A program made the position numbers and the translations under genes. Shown one piece after another: positions 1 through 8,560 of a stretch of 64,000 nucleotides of DNA. The stretch is from IMG/VR virus record IMGVR_UViG_3300047333_000104, positions 23,338 to 87,337 of that record, one strand, 5' to 3'. A model generated the notes under the pieces. That model was not told the DNA's origin. It did no database searches and worked only from the letters and a program-made list of their open reading frames with translations. The DNA is from a virus. Positions within the stretch are counted from its first letter, which is position 1, and the number at the start of each line of letters is the position of its first letter.

Positions 1-57
1 CCAACCCTCGGGTGCGCCGAGAACCGCTTGTTGGCCTTTGAAATGGATGGGGTTCAT
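1..57 (-). CDS. Partial CDS, N-terminus of a phage protein
   Basis: Leftward gene that starts with ATG at 57 and runs off the left edge. Only MNPIHFKGQQAVLGAPEGW is visible, too little for a function. The start overlaps the stop of the upstream gene in an ATGA arrangement, which is the main reason to accept it and indicates translational coupling with the small methyltransferase operon. Confidence 0.5.
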   Translation of the reverse strand, partial: MNPIHFKGQQAVLGAPEGW

Positions 58-251
58 TGACGACCCACCGAGTAAAGCCCGCATTTCGGGCAGTTGTCGG
101 AGCCCCGCAACGTTAGGCCGCCCAAGTGTCGGCCATTGACGGACCGAAGCCAGCCTTCGACCAGCACGGCGGCGGAAAGCACGTTATCGGGAATATTTAT
201 CGAACCGATCGGTTTTCCCGAATGGCCGTCGAATAATTGAAGCAAGGCCAT
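54..251 (-). CDS. Small hypothetical protein (65 aa)
   Basis: Third gene of the leftward operon. The start ATG at 251 follows AAGGGG with a 7-base spacer and lies 2 bases after the stop of the methyltransferase-like gene. The N-terminus reads as a short beta-strand protein (ALLQLFDGHSGKPIGSINIP). The C-terminus carries a single CPKCG knuckle, which could be half of a metal site. I do not recognise a family. Position suggests it is co-expressed with the two methyltransferase-like genes. Confidence 0.55.
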   Translation of the reverse strand: MALLQLFDGHSGKPIGSINIPDNVLSAAVLVEGWLRSVNGRHLGGLTLRGSDNCPKCGLYSVGRQ

Positions 252-253
252 TG

Positions 254-859
254 TTAGAACCCCTTCGGCAGCGCCGAGATATACCCCTCGTGGGCATAGT
301 CAATCGCGATCTCGTGCGTCTCTCCGAGCGCAGCATAAAGGAAGTCGAGATTGCGCTGCTCGGCACGCAGTGTTTGCGCCCAGTCGGGTAGGGTGCCGTA
401 AGTGAACGGGCCGTCGACATAAATCCGCGCATCATCAATCAGGAAGATGTCGGGTACTCCGGGCCGTAACGAGCGGATCAATTCGATCTCTCGGGCGAGG
501 GGCAGGCGGAGATCGTCATCGGGCTCAACCGCGGCGTCGTTTGTCGTATAGCCGAGACCGGGGAAATGCGCGTCAAGCCAGAAGAGGACGGGATCGTCGC
601 GCGATATGCCGCTGCCTAGGAGAACCTGCAGTCCTGCGAGGCTATCGGCCTGAAGGATAAGCACCTCTGGGCAGCGCGCGAACCGATCTCGGGCGGCGGC
701 ATGGATCTCTTCGATAAGCTCGATCGAGTAGATATTCGGGAAGCCGGCGGCGAGCGCCGCAGCCACACCTTCGCCCGCTCCGACTCCGGTTTCGACGAAG
801 TGCTTGATACCGTGCGCGGCGCGCAACGCGGCGAGGTCGAAGTGATTGACGATTCCCAT
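254..859 (-). CDS. SAM-dependent methyltransferase-like protein (201 aa)
   Basis: Class I methyltransferase fold is suggested by a glycine-rich loop (FVETGVGAGEGVAAAL, about residues 21-36), an acidic strand end (YSIEL) and the later LFWLDAHFPG and IFLIDDARIY strands. FkbM-like and other small-molecule or sugar methyltransferases have this layout. No DNA methyltransferase motif (DPPY, PC) is present, so DNA is unlikely to be the substrate. I chose ATG at 859 because it overlaps the upstream stop as TAATG; an in-frame start about 66 codons upstream lies inside the neighbour and gives an Arg-rich shadow. The substrate is unknown. Confidence 0.65.
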   Translation of the reverse strand: MGIVNHFDLAALRAAHGIKHFVETGVGAGEGVAAALAAGFPNIYSIELIEEIHAAARDRFARCPEVLILQADSLAGLQVLLGSGISRDDPVLFWLDAHFPGLGYTTNDAAVEPDDDLRLPLAREIELIRSLRPGVPDIFLIDDARIYVDGPFTYGTLPDWAQTLRAEQRNLDFLYAALGETHEIAIDYAHEGYISALPKGF

Positions 860-1428
860 TAAAGCCTCCGCAACACGAACTCGATCGACGACTCGACGTT
901 CGGATTGAGCGTCTGGTCGCCCTGCAAACCTTCGACGAAGAAGTCGCGCACTACCACGATCCGTTCGACCGAAACACCGTCGATCTGGCGCAGCAAATCG
1001 AGCAGATTGATCGACCGCGGCGACCAACTCTCCAGCTTGAACACCGTGAAGGTCCATTTGTGGTCTGCGTTGAACTGAGACGGCCAGAAGCCCTGCTCGT
1101 ACATATCCTCGTCGGGGACGGTGATGACGAGATGGCCGCCCGGTCGGACGACGTTTATCCAGTTTTGGAGGGCGACGGCGGGGTCGGTCATGTGCTCAAG
1201 GCAATGGGCGGAATGGAGGAAATCATAAGGTGGGGCGCCTTCGAGGTATTGAGCATCCCCGTCTTCGACGTCCCAGCAGTCAACGTAGGTAATATGAGGG
1301 AAAGCCCCCATGTGACGGCCGAGACCGTCTGATCCTGCGCCGACGTCGATCCCCGCGCCGACGAAATAGCGCGTCTGGAACGCGCCGTCATTGAAACGGC
1401 GCTTTGCCGCCTTCGATTGCTCATCCAA
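859..1428 (-). CDS. Class I SAM-dependent methyltransferase (189 aa)
   Basis: A Methyltransf_11-type protein. Motif I is GIDVGAGSDG (about residues 26-35), the post-I acidic position is in YVDCWDVEDGDAQ, motif IV region is FLHSAHCLEHMTDP, and post-motif strand is VVRPGGHLVITVPDEDMYE. These enzymes methylate small molecules, lipids or sugars. It is the first gene of the leftward operon, with a candidate promoter at 1459-1487, and is divergent from the terminase gene. As a rightward-late phage cluster neighbour on the opposite strand it looks like an accessory (moron-type) insertion. Confidence 0.75.
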   Translation of the reverse strand: MDEQSKAAKRRFNDGAFQTRYFVGAGIDVGAGSDGLGRHMGAFPHITYVDCWDVEDGDAQYLEGAPPYDFLHSAHCLEHMTDPAVALQNWINVVRPGGHLVITVPDEDMYEQGFWPSQFNADHKWTFTVFKLESWSPRSINLLDLLRQIDGVSVERIVVVRDFFVEGLQGDQTLNPNVESSIEFVLRRL

Positions 1429-1455
1429 TTGATTGACTCCTCAAATCCCGCATAA

Positions 1456-1468
1456 AACGTAATACGTT
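1456..1468. promoter_or_regulatory. 13-bp palindrome AACGTAATACGTT (possible operator, copy 1)
   Basis: Perfect dyad around a central A. The identical 13-mer is also found at 19597-19609. It overlaps the -10 of the leftward promoter and lies 46 bases before the terminase ATG. Confidence 0.4.
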
Positions 1469-1487
1469 GTTTTAATGTCGAAAGCAA
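1459..1487 (-). promoter_or_regulatory. Candidate sigma70-like promoter for the leftward methyltransferase operon
   Basis: On the minus strand TTGCTT (1487-1482), a 17-base spacer and TATTAC (1464-1459) precede the ATG at 1428. The -10 element lies inside the palindrome at 1456-1468, so a factor binding there could repress it. Confidence 0.45.
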
Positions 1488-1513
1488 CCACAATCTAGCC
1501 TATCTTCCTCGAC

Positions 1514-2596
1514 ATGCAAACGGTTCGCGTCGCATATGGGGAGGACCCAACGGGGCTCGGCTTCTACTGGCCGCAGAGCGCCCAGAAGCGTGCCGAAATG
1601 AACGCGATCAAGCGCGGCGATCCCTCGGCCTACGAGTCGGTCTATCAGTGTCGGCCCGGCAGCCGTGAAGGCCAGGTCTTTCTCGAATCGGACTTTGTCG
1701 AATATATCCCGCCGGTCGGCCTGGAGAACGGCGTGCTCGACGAGAGCATCCGCCGTTTCGTTTCCCGAGGAACGGTTGTTCAAGCGTGGGACACCGCGTC
1801 CTCAGTCGCGGCGCAGTCCGCCTACTCCGTGTGCGTAACCGCGCTTTTGATGCCGTGCAACAAGTATCATCGCGCCGAGGACCCCGCGGTCTACGGTCCC
1901 TGCGACGACCATTACGACGTCCATCTGCTCGACCTCCATAGGGGGCGGTACGCGATCGGCGATCTCGTCGGCGCGTTCAAGATGCAGTACCACATCTGGC
2001 GGCCGGAACTGATCCTCGTCGAGAAGAAGTCGTCTGGCATCACGCTTGTCCAGACGATGCCCGCGCTCGGGATGCCCGTTAAAGGGATCGAGCCGGAAGG
2101 CGGCAAGCGCGAGCGAGCGACTAGCAACGTCGGCGCCGGTTCCGCGCAGGGTTGGTTCCGTCAGCACCGGGTGCTTCATCCGAAAGACGCGGACTGGGTC
2201 GCACCGTGGAAGCGCGAACTCAAGGATTTCACGGGTAGCGACGAAGGCATCTCAGATCAGGTTGACGCCTCCGTGCATCTTATCCGCCACGCAATCATGT
2301 CCGGCGCGCACACCGCGCTTTTGCCAACGGATTGGAGCCCGGAGCGCGGTACGATGGCCGATTCGCAGATGGCGATGGGCGAAGGCGGGGTCTACGCGCC
2401 GTTCGCTGATCCGCGATTAGAATTACTGAACGCGCTTGACATGCTCGGGTCTATGTCGAACGATGCGTTTGAGGGGCTCTGCGGTCGTTGTATCAGCTAT
2501 TCAGGTGATACCTGCACGCTCCATCGCATGAAGAAGATCGCGTTGGACTCCTGCCTCATGTTCTCGGACGCAAACCCCGTAAGCTACTATGGGTGA
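1514..2596 (+). CDS. Terminase large subunit, nuclease half only (360 aa)
   Basis: RNase H-like terminase nuclease domain that cuts concatemeric DNA during packaging. Acidic residues are visible in the expected order: AWDTASS (about 91-97), LILVEKKSSG (about 167-176) and DQVDASVHLI (about 248-257). The protein starts where the region after the ATPase of full TerL proteins would be (KRGDPSAYESVYQCRPG). No Walker A or B motif exists in this gene or in the upstream 1.5 kb, which is minus-strand. An in-frame TAG at 1496-1498 closes the frame, so the N-terminus cannot extend. The C-terminus has an unusual Cys cluster (CGRCISYSGDTC). No clear ribosome binding site is seen. The ATPase half must be a separate gene outside the window or is lost. 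Confidence 0.8.
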   Translation: MQTVRVAYGEDPTGLGFYWPQSAQKRAEMNAIKRGDPSAYESVYQCRPGSREGQVFLESDFVEYIPPVGLENGVLDESIRRFVSRGTVVQAWDTASSVAAQSAYSVCVTALLMPCNKYHRAEDPAVYGPCDDHYDVHLLDLHRGRYAIGDLVGAFKMQYHIWRPELILVEKKSSGITLVQTMPALGMPVKGIEPEGGKRERATSNVGAGSAQGWFRQHRVLHPKDADWVAPWKRELKDFTGSDEGISDQVDASVHLIRHAIMSGAHTALLPTDWSPERGTMADSQMAMGEGGVYAPFADPRLELLNALDMLGSMSNDAFEGLCGRCISYSGDTCTLHRMKKIALDSCLMFSDANPVSYYG

Positions 2597-4268
2597 CTTC
2601 GACATCAACGAAGGTGCGCCAGTCAAAGGGCGCGTCATGCTGCCATCTGCCGGGAGTGCCGCGATGGGCGCGGGCATGTCAGGCATGGTCAGCGACGTCG
2701 AGAGCTACGCTGCGATCTTCGAGACTCAGTACGCCAGAGCGATGGACGCGAGTGACGCAGCAGCGAAAAGTATTGCCGTCCCACCAGGTATGCTGTCGTT
2801 CGGCAAGATCAGCTACATGCCGGAGAGTTACAATTCCGGCGTGCTTCAGTGGCCGGGAATCGCCCCGGAGGCCCTCCGCAAGACCGTCCGCGAGAACCTC
2901 GCGCCGCAGCTCATCATCGGTATGCGTTGCGACGACGTCATTCGCTTCTCGCAGTATTCGACGCACCCCTGGAAGCCAGGCTGGCGCATCGAGCCGATGA
3001 ATTCCGAAGCGGCCCCCAGCGTGTCCGACAAAAAGGACATTCAGGAGGTCATTCGGTTCCTGAGTAACTCCAGCATCGACACGACCTACGCGCAAGCTAA
3101 CGAGCGGGACGAGCGAAAGCTGACGAATTTTCAGCGGTTCTTGTCGGCGATGACGCGGGATACGCTCACGTTCGACGGGATCGCGGTTTGGAAAGACGTC
3201 GACCAAAGCGGGAAGGTCAAAGCGTATAGCTTGTTGCCGGCCGGGAACATCCGGCTCGTCGGCCCGGACGGGTACCTCGGGAACAAAGACATCGCTTATG
3301 TCGCCGTGGACGAAGGCAACAAGATCATCCATGAGTTCACACGAGAGGAACTGACGTTCTACATTCGCAACCCTCGGCCGGATGCAGAGTCGTTAGGCTA
3401 CGGGTATCCGGAAATCGAAATAGCGATGCGTCTGGTGCAAGGAATACAGAACGCAATTGACCTAAATTGTGACACCTTTAACAAAAATTCCACACCCAAC
3501 GGTATCCTCGTCCTCTCCGGTTCGTCCGTTACGCAGCGTCAACTTGATCTGCTCAACCGCATGTGGACGAACCTCAAGAAGGGCATCACGAAAGCGTGGG
3601 CTCTCCCGGTGATGGGCCTCGCGGACGGCAGCAAGCTCGAAGTCGTCGATATGACCCGGCTCAAGGGCAACGAGGTCTACTACCGCGACTTTCTCAATAT
3701 GTTCTTCGGCGCGTTTGCTACTGTTTACCGGTTCCCCGTCAAGCGGATCGGCTACAAGATCAGCGGCCAGGGCCGGGACAACGAGCCGAACCAAGACGCC
3801 GCGACCGAGATGGACGATAGCGACGATCCGGGTCTTGCTCCGTTGCTCATCCACATCGAGAACGTTATCAACGAGTACCTCGTCTGGACGCGCTGGCCGC
3901 ATCTGCGTTTCACCTTCATCGGCAAGAACCCGAAAGAGGAGATGCGCGGCTTCGAGTTCCGTAAGAACGCCATGACTTTTGGGGAAGCCCGTTCGCTCGG
4001 CGATCTCGACGACCTCGAGAACGAGGCGAAGGGCGAAGACGAGAAGCTGATCGCCCGCATCATGAACATGGCGCCGCTCGACCCGAATATGTCCGGCGTG
4101 TTCCAATCCGTGGCTGCCGCGTTTATCGCCGCCAAGTTTGGCGCGAAACCGGAGGGCGGCGACAAGGGCAACACGATGACCAGCAAGATCGATCCGGCTC
4201 GATCGGCCGATCATGGAGCCGAAGCTGGAGTGCGGCGGGATTCAGCCGCGGAAACGAAGAAGGAATAG
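2589..4268 (+). CDS. Portal protein (559 aa)
   Basis: Forms the dodecameric ring at the capsid vertex through which DNA enters. Length and layout fit the portal family: an N-terminal wing, GYGYPEIEIAMRLVQGIQNAID in the stem-forming region (quoted partly: YGYPEIEIAMRLV), an Asn-rich NCDTFNKNSTPNGIL stretch and a C-terminal acidic tail. The ATG overlaps the terminase stop by 8 bases, giving the normal terminase-portal order. The last residues AAETKKE and the following stop-RBS-GTG block are repeated at the end of the next gene. Confidence 0.85.
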   Translation: MGDFDINEGAPVKGRVMLPSAGSAAMGAGMSGMVSDVESYAAIFETQYARAMDASDAAAKSIAVPPGMLSFGKISYMPESYNSGVLQWPGIAPEALRKTVRENLAPQLIIGMRCDDVIRFSQYSTHPWKPGWRIEPMNSEAAPSVSDKKDIQEVIRFLSNSSIDTTYAQANERDERKLTNFQRFLSAMTRDTLTFDGIAVWKDVDQSGKVKAYSLLPAGNIRLVGPDGYLGNKDIAYVAVDEGNKIIHEFTREELTFYIRNPRPDAESLGYGYPEIEIAMRLVQGIQNAIDLNCDTFNKNSTPNGILVLSGSSVTQRQLDLLNRMWTNLKKGITKAWALPVMGLADGSKLEVVDMTRLKGNEVYYRDFLNMFFGAFATVYRFPVKRIGYKISGQGRDNEPNQDAATEMDDSDDPGLAPLLIHIENVINEYLVWTRWPHLRFTFIGKNPKEEMRGFEFRKNAMTFGEARSLGDLDDLENEAKGEDEKLIARIMNMAPLDPNMSGVFQSVAAAFIAAKFGAKPEGGDKGNTMTSKIDPARSADHGAEAGVRRDSAAETKKE

Positions 4269-4270
4269 CC

Positions 4271-4504
4271 GTGCGGATTGACACGGAGTCAGTGGGGTCG
4301 ATCGGCTACCGCACCTCGGGCGGGAAAGTGCAATTGGTCGTACAAGACGCGTGGGGCCGCTATATCCAGGTAGCGGAGGGCGCCGTATCTGAAGGGGCTT
4401 TCCAGTTCGTCTACCCCGTTGGCATCCGGCAGGCGAAATTGGAGGGGAAGACGCCGGAGGGGTTTGATGCCCGACCTGCCCCCGCTGAGACGAAGAAGGA
4501 ATAG
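4271..4504 (+). CDS. Small hypothetical protein (77 aa)
   Basis: Starts with GTG 2 bases after the portal stop; the AAGGA within the portal 3' end acts as ribosome binding site. Predicted beta-rich sequence (GKVQLVVQDAWGRYIQVAEGA). No family recognised. Its tail PAETKKE and the bases around its stop duplicate those at the portal end, so the gene boundary itself appears to have been copied. Confidence 0.55.
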   Translation: MRIDTESVGSIGYRTSGGKVQLVVQDAWGRYIQVAEGAVSEGAFQFVYPVGIRQAKLEGKTPEGFDARPAPAETKKE

Positions 4505-4506
4505 CC

Positions 4507-4749
4507 GTGAAACACGCCCACGCGATCGAGAGAGCGTGGGAGAGGCACGGGTTGGAGTTGTCGGAGTCAGATTTCGAAAATGTCATTGCGTCGATCAAGA
4601 AAGGTCAGTCCATCTTGCAGGGGACCGTTGATCACGGCCTAGAGCGCCGGATAGTCCAAGTCAAAGGGAAAGTCCTTTCGGTTGTTTTCGCACCCGCCGA
4701 TGGCTACATCGTTACCGTCCTATCCAATTTCAAAATGCGGAGACCCTAG
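4507..4749 (+). CDS. DUF4258-like small protein (80 aa)
   Basis: Starts with GTG after the same AAGGAATAGCC leader as its neighbour. The pattern HAIERAWERHGLELSESDFENV, here given as HAIERAWERHGL then SESDFENVI, followed by a basic strand RRIVQVKGKVLSVVFAP, resembles DUF4258 and RelE/BrnT-fold proteins in which a helix with H and R precedes a beta-sheet. Such folds occur in toxins but also in harmless phage proteins. No antitoxin-like partner is adjacent. Family assignment is from memory of the pattern. Confidence 0.5.
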   Translation: MKHAHAIERAWERHGLELSESDFENVIASIKKGQSILQGTVDHGLERRIVQVKGKVLSVVFAPADGYIVTVLSNFKMRRP

Positions 4750-4750
4750 A

Positions 4751-7700
4751 ATGTCGAAACTTCAGTTTACCCGTCCCCCTTACGTCCTAGCCCACGCTGG
4801 CGATCAGGCAGGATGCGGTTGGTACAGAATCCAGTCGCCCCTCGAAACCCTGATCAAGAAGGGTTTGATCGCCGGCCGCATCGAGTATTCGTTTCTCTCC
4901 GACGACATGCTCCGCGCGTTGAAACCCGATATCGTGGTGTGGCAGCGCCAGTGCGAGGACTACCAGGTCGACGCGATGCGCCGATATAAAGAGGTTCTTC
5001 CGGATCTCTATATGGTCTTCGAGATCGACGATGCGCTCTCCAAAGTGCCTGACGCATCATACCACAAGGCGTTCATGCCGCCGAACATCGACGCCAATCT
5101 CGCCAATGCGATTTCGCTTTGCGACGTGGTCACCGTTACGACGGCGGACCTCGCGGCGCACATGAAAACGGTCAGTGGCGGCGATACGCCGATCCGTATC
5201 GTGCCGAACATGCTGGCGCAGGAAGACGTCTACAAAGCTGACGCAGCCCGCGTGGCCGCCCGCAAGTTCCGTTCGAAGCTGCGCGTCGGCTGGGGCGGCG
5301 GCATCGGCCATACGGGGGATCTTGCCATCCTCAACCGGGCTATCGCGGAACTTGGCGACGAGGTGGAATGGGCATGGGCCGGCATGCAGCCCGAGATGCC
5401 GGAGGGTACGATCTCGAAATTCTACGGGGCGGTCGCACCGAAGGAATATCTCAGCCTGCTCGCGTCGATGGATCTCGACCTCATGATCGCCCCGATCGAG
5501 GACAACGAATTTAATCGGTGCAAGTCGAACCTGCGACTGATCGAGGGCGGCGCCTGCGGCTACCCCGTGATCGCCAGCCCGGTCGCGCCCTACCTCAACG
5601 CTCCGGTGTTCGCCTATGCCGCCGGCCCCGAGGATTGGGCCGCTAAGATCCGCGAGTTCGCTGCTCTTTCCGCCGAGGAGCGGGGCACCTGGTCTTCCAA
5701 AATGCGGAACTGGGTCGACCGTAAATGGATTCTCGAAGAGAACGCCGAGGCTCGCGCCAAAGCGTGGCTTCCGCCGAAATCCGAACTCTTCTATCCGAGC
5801 CCGAACGTCGTCGGCAAGATCAGCGGCAGCACGATCATCGTGAGCCGCACGCTCGAAGAGGCGGCGCTTGCCCCCTATAAGGTCGTCAAGACCCTGAAGG
5901 ACGCGCTGACCAGCAAGGGCCAGTCCGACATTCTTTACGTCCGGCCGAACGTTGTCATGACCGTCGATCAGATCGAAAGGCTGACGAAGCAAGAGAACTT
6001 CGATATCGCTACGATATCTACGATGAGCAATGACGGCGGTCCGTGCTCCTTTCCGCAGATCGGCCAATTTACCATGCTCGATCCCGGCGCAGCGGACGCG
6101 CTCGATCAATACTGCGCGCAGCGGCCCGGTACGGCGGCACTGACCGCTTGCGCCGGACCGGCGGTTTTGCTCAAGCGCACCGCGCTTAATGCGATCGGTT
6201 GGCCCGACGAGGACGAAGTTCTCGATCTTGCGCTGATCGAATGGTCGGCAGCGGCGGCCGGTCGAGGGTTCCGCAACATCGTCGATTTCAGCGTGTATGT
6301 CGGATGCCCCTCTCCGACGACTTTTTCGCAAGATATCGCGCACAACATGGCGATGCGGATTAGCATGCGCTGGCCGCAAGTTCAGACCGAGCATGAGAAA
6401 ATCGCGGAAGCGCGCAACTTCCTCGAACTTCGTTTTCACCGCGAGTCCTACCGCTACTTGCCGCCGCAGAACCAAGGCGACTACGCGACCTGGAGTCAGG
6501 TCATGGACACGCTCGGCCCGCGCTCGCTCGCGGCCATGAACGAGTGGGACGCGGCCGACATCCGTCCCCTGGTCGTCGCGCATTCTTATGCCAAGGCGCT
6601 CACGCTTCCCGAGACCGGCGATTGGGTGCTGATGCACAAGATGGGCAGCGTCCTTCCCGAGCAGGCGATCCCGCTTTTCGCGGACTTCATCGCCAAGAAC
6701 CCCGAAGCGAAAGTGGTCTACGCTGATCACGATTACCTTGATCAGAACGGCGAGCGCCAGGGCCACGATTTTAAGCCGAACTTCGACCTGCATCTGCTCA
6801 TGGGCCGCGACTACGTTACCCCCGTGTTTGCTGCCCGACGCGCCGATCTCGAACAGATCTCGACGCTCGGTAACGTTCCGGCGGAATGCCTACTTTACGA
6901 ATTCGTTTTGAGCGCGGTCGCCCAGTTCGGTCGACAGAGCGTCGTTCATCTTCCCTCCATTCTCGCGCACCTTCCGGTGCCCAGAGTCGACGACCTGGCG
7001 GAAGCGGCGCGGATCAAATCGGAGATGGCCACCAAGTTCGCCGCACATATCGGCATGGACGCCCAGGTCAAGCCGCATGCGATCGGCCTCGGCTTGATGG
7101 ATGTGAGCTTCGGTCGCGGCAAAACACTCGACATCCCGCACGTCTCGATCATCATTCCGACGAAGAATCGGATCGACATGATCGCCCCATGTCTTGCGAC
7201 CGTCTTGTCTTTGACGACCTACCCGAGTTTCGAGGTATTGGTCATCGACAACGGCAGCGACAAGCAGGATGTGCTCGACTATTTCGCGGGGGTTGCGGAC
7301 AAGCGCGTTCGGATCATCCAGCATGACGTGCCGTTCAACTGGTCTGAGATCAACAATTTCGCGGTCAAGCAGGCCAAGGGCAGCATCTTGTGCTTTCTCA
7401 ACGACGATACCCGCGTTTCGTCCGGAGATTGGCTGACCGAGATGGTCGGCGCCGCGCTCTACGAGGACGTGGGCGCGGTCGGCGCTCGGCTGGTCTACCC
7501 GAACGGGACGCTCCAGCATATCGGCGTCGTCGCACGAGGCGGCATCTGCGGCCACATCCACAAGGGGCTTGCGGCCAATCTGATCGGGTACCACGGCATC
7601 GCTATCCTGCCGCACGAGAACGCCGCTCAGACCGGAGCATGCATGGTCGTTCGCCGCGAAATATACGACCGGATCGGCGGTTTCGACGAATCTTTTTCGA

Positions 7701-8560
7701 ATAACTACAACGACGTGGCGTTTTGCCTAGAAGCGCGCCGTCTCGGCCTGGTTAACGTTTATGCGCCGCGCGCCGAGTTGCAGCATTTCGAGGGCGTATC
7801 GCGAGTGTCGGGCATGACGTCCGAGGGGCAGAAGCTCCTGCATGAGGAGGGCGTCTTGCTCGGCGATAAGTATCCCGAGGACGATCCCTACTGGAACCGC
7901 AATCTCGTATTCGCCGGCCAGAAGGGCGGCATGTACGTCGTCGGCACCAATTACGATATGCTCAATTGGATGCCGCCCGTGTACCCATGGGCCGGCGAAC
8001 GCGGCGAACCGCGCCGTGTTCTCCTGGTCGGTCCGACTGAAACGGCGCTCTCCGAACGTCAGGACGGTTGCGCGGTCTTCACACTCGGCATCCGCGGCAA
8101 CGAAGTGCGGATCGTCGATCCGCCGATGGAGAACAGCAAGACGTTCGATCTTCGTTACCCGCAGGAGATGGTCGAGTCTCTCGCCGCCCTCGGGATCGAC
8201 GAGGTTATCCTGACTTCGGCAGCCGGCGTCCCGTTGATCGTCTTATCATTCTTGAGCCGCCTCGGGCTTCCCGTCACCTATCGGCCGATCGACGCCGAGA
8301 TGGTATGCCCGCGCCTCGACCTGACCGCTTCCGGCTCGCCGTGCGACCGGGGATGGGCGACAGGCGGCTGCCAATCGTGCCTTGACGAACACGGGTCGGC
8401 GAATGGTTACGTGAACCGCATCTCGTGGATGAGCGAATGGGTTCGGTTCACCAGCAACCCCTCGGTAACGATCGATCTCTCGGAGGTCGAAGAGGAACGG
8501 TTTGCCGACGCGATCATGGAAGTGTTTCGGCCGGACGAATTAGTGCGGGCGGCCGAATGA
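4751..8560 (+). CDS. Multidomain glycosyltransferase (1269 aa)
   Basis: Transfers sugars from nucleotide-sugar donors. Four segments are visible. Residues 1-360 look like a GT-B enzyme (GWGGGIGHTGDLAIL near 180; RLIEGGACGYPVIASP near 263). Residues about 620-690 have the GT2-associated pattern WVLMHKMGSVLPE, VVYADHDYLD, FKPNFDLHLLMGRDYV. Residues about 798-1050 are a canonical GT2 domain: VSIIIPTKNR, NDDTR near 882, and NYNDVAFCLEARRLG. The C-terminus near 1185 has CPRLDL..C..G..C..C, typical of the start of a GT4 domain, but ends soon after, so that part is truncated. Start ATG 4751 lies just after the previous stop. It sits between portal and protease genes, so it is expressed with the virion. 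Target may be virion proteins or host envelope. Confidence 0.85.
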   Translation: MSKLQFTRPPYVLAHAGDQAGCGWYRIQSPLETLIKKGLIAGRIEYSFLSDDMLRALKPDIVVWQRQCEDYQVDAMRRYKEVLPDLYMVFEIDDALSKVPDASYHKAFMPPNIDANLANAISLCDVVTVTTADLAAHMKTVSGGDTPIRIVPNMLAQEDVYKADAARVAARKFRSKLRVGWGGGIGHTGDLAILNRAIAELGDEVEWAWAGMQPEMPEGTISKFYGAVAPKEYLSLLASMDLDLMIAPIEDNEFNRCKSNLRLIEGGACGYPVIASPVAPYLNAPVFAYAAGPEDWAAKIREFAALSAEERGTWSSKMRNWVDRKWILEENAEARAKAWLPPKSELFYPSPNVVGKISGSTIIVSRTLEEAALAPYKVVKTLKDALTSKGQSDILYVRPNVVMTVDQIERLTKQENFDIATISTMSNDGGPCSFPQIGQFTMLDPGAADALDQYCAQRPGTAALTACAGPAVLLKRTALNAIGWPDEDEVLDLALIEWSAAAAGRGFRNIVDFSVYVGCPSPTTFSQDIAHNMAMRISMRWPQVQTEHEKIAEARNFLELRFHRESYRYLPPQNQGDYATWSQVMDTLGPRSLAAMNEWDAADIRPLVVAHSYAKALTLPETGDWVLMHKMGSVLPEQAIPLFADFIAKNPEAKVVYADHDYLDQNGERQGHDFKPNFDLHLLMGRDYVTPVFAARRADLEQISTLGNVPAECLLYEFVLSAVAQFGRQSVVHLPSILAHLPVPRVDDLAEAARIKSEMATKFAAHIGMDAQVKPHAIGLGLMDVSFGRGKTLDIPHVSIIIPTKNRIDMIAPCLATVLSLTTYPSFEVLVIDNGSDKQDVLDYFAGVADKRVRIIQHDVPFNWSEINNFAVKQAKGSILCFLNDDTRVSSGDWLTEMVGAALYEDVGAVGARLVYPNGTLQHIGVVARGGICGHIHKGLAANLIGYHGIAILPHENAAQTGACMVVRREIYDRIGGFDESFSNNYNDVAFCLEARRLGLVNVYAPRAELQHFEGVSRVSGMTSEGQKLLHEEGVLLGDKYPEDDPYWNRNLVFAGQKGGMYVVGTNYDMLNWMPPVYPWAGERGEPRRVLLVGPTETALSERQDGCAVFTLGIRGNEVRIVDPPMENSKTFDLRYPQEMVESLAALGIDEVILTSAAGVPLIVLSFLSRLGLPVTYRPIDAEMVCPRLDLTASGSPCDRGWATGGCQSCLDEHGSANGYVNRISWMSEWVRFTSNPSVTIDLSEVEEERFADAIMEVFRPDELVRAAE

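Noticed and set aside
5057-6793. 578-codon open frame on the minus strand
   Set aside because: Antisense to the glycosyltransferase, Arg/Asp/Val-rich shadow without ribosome binding site.
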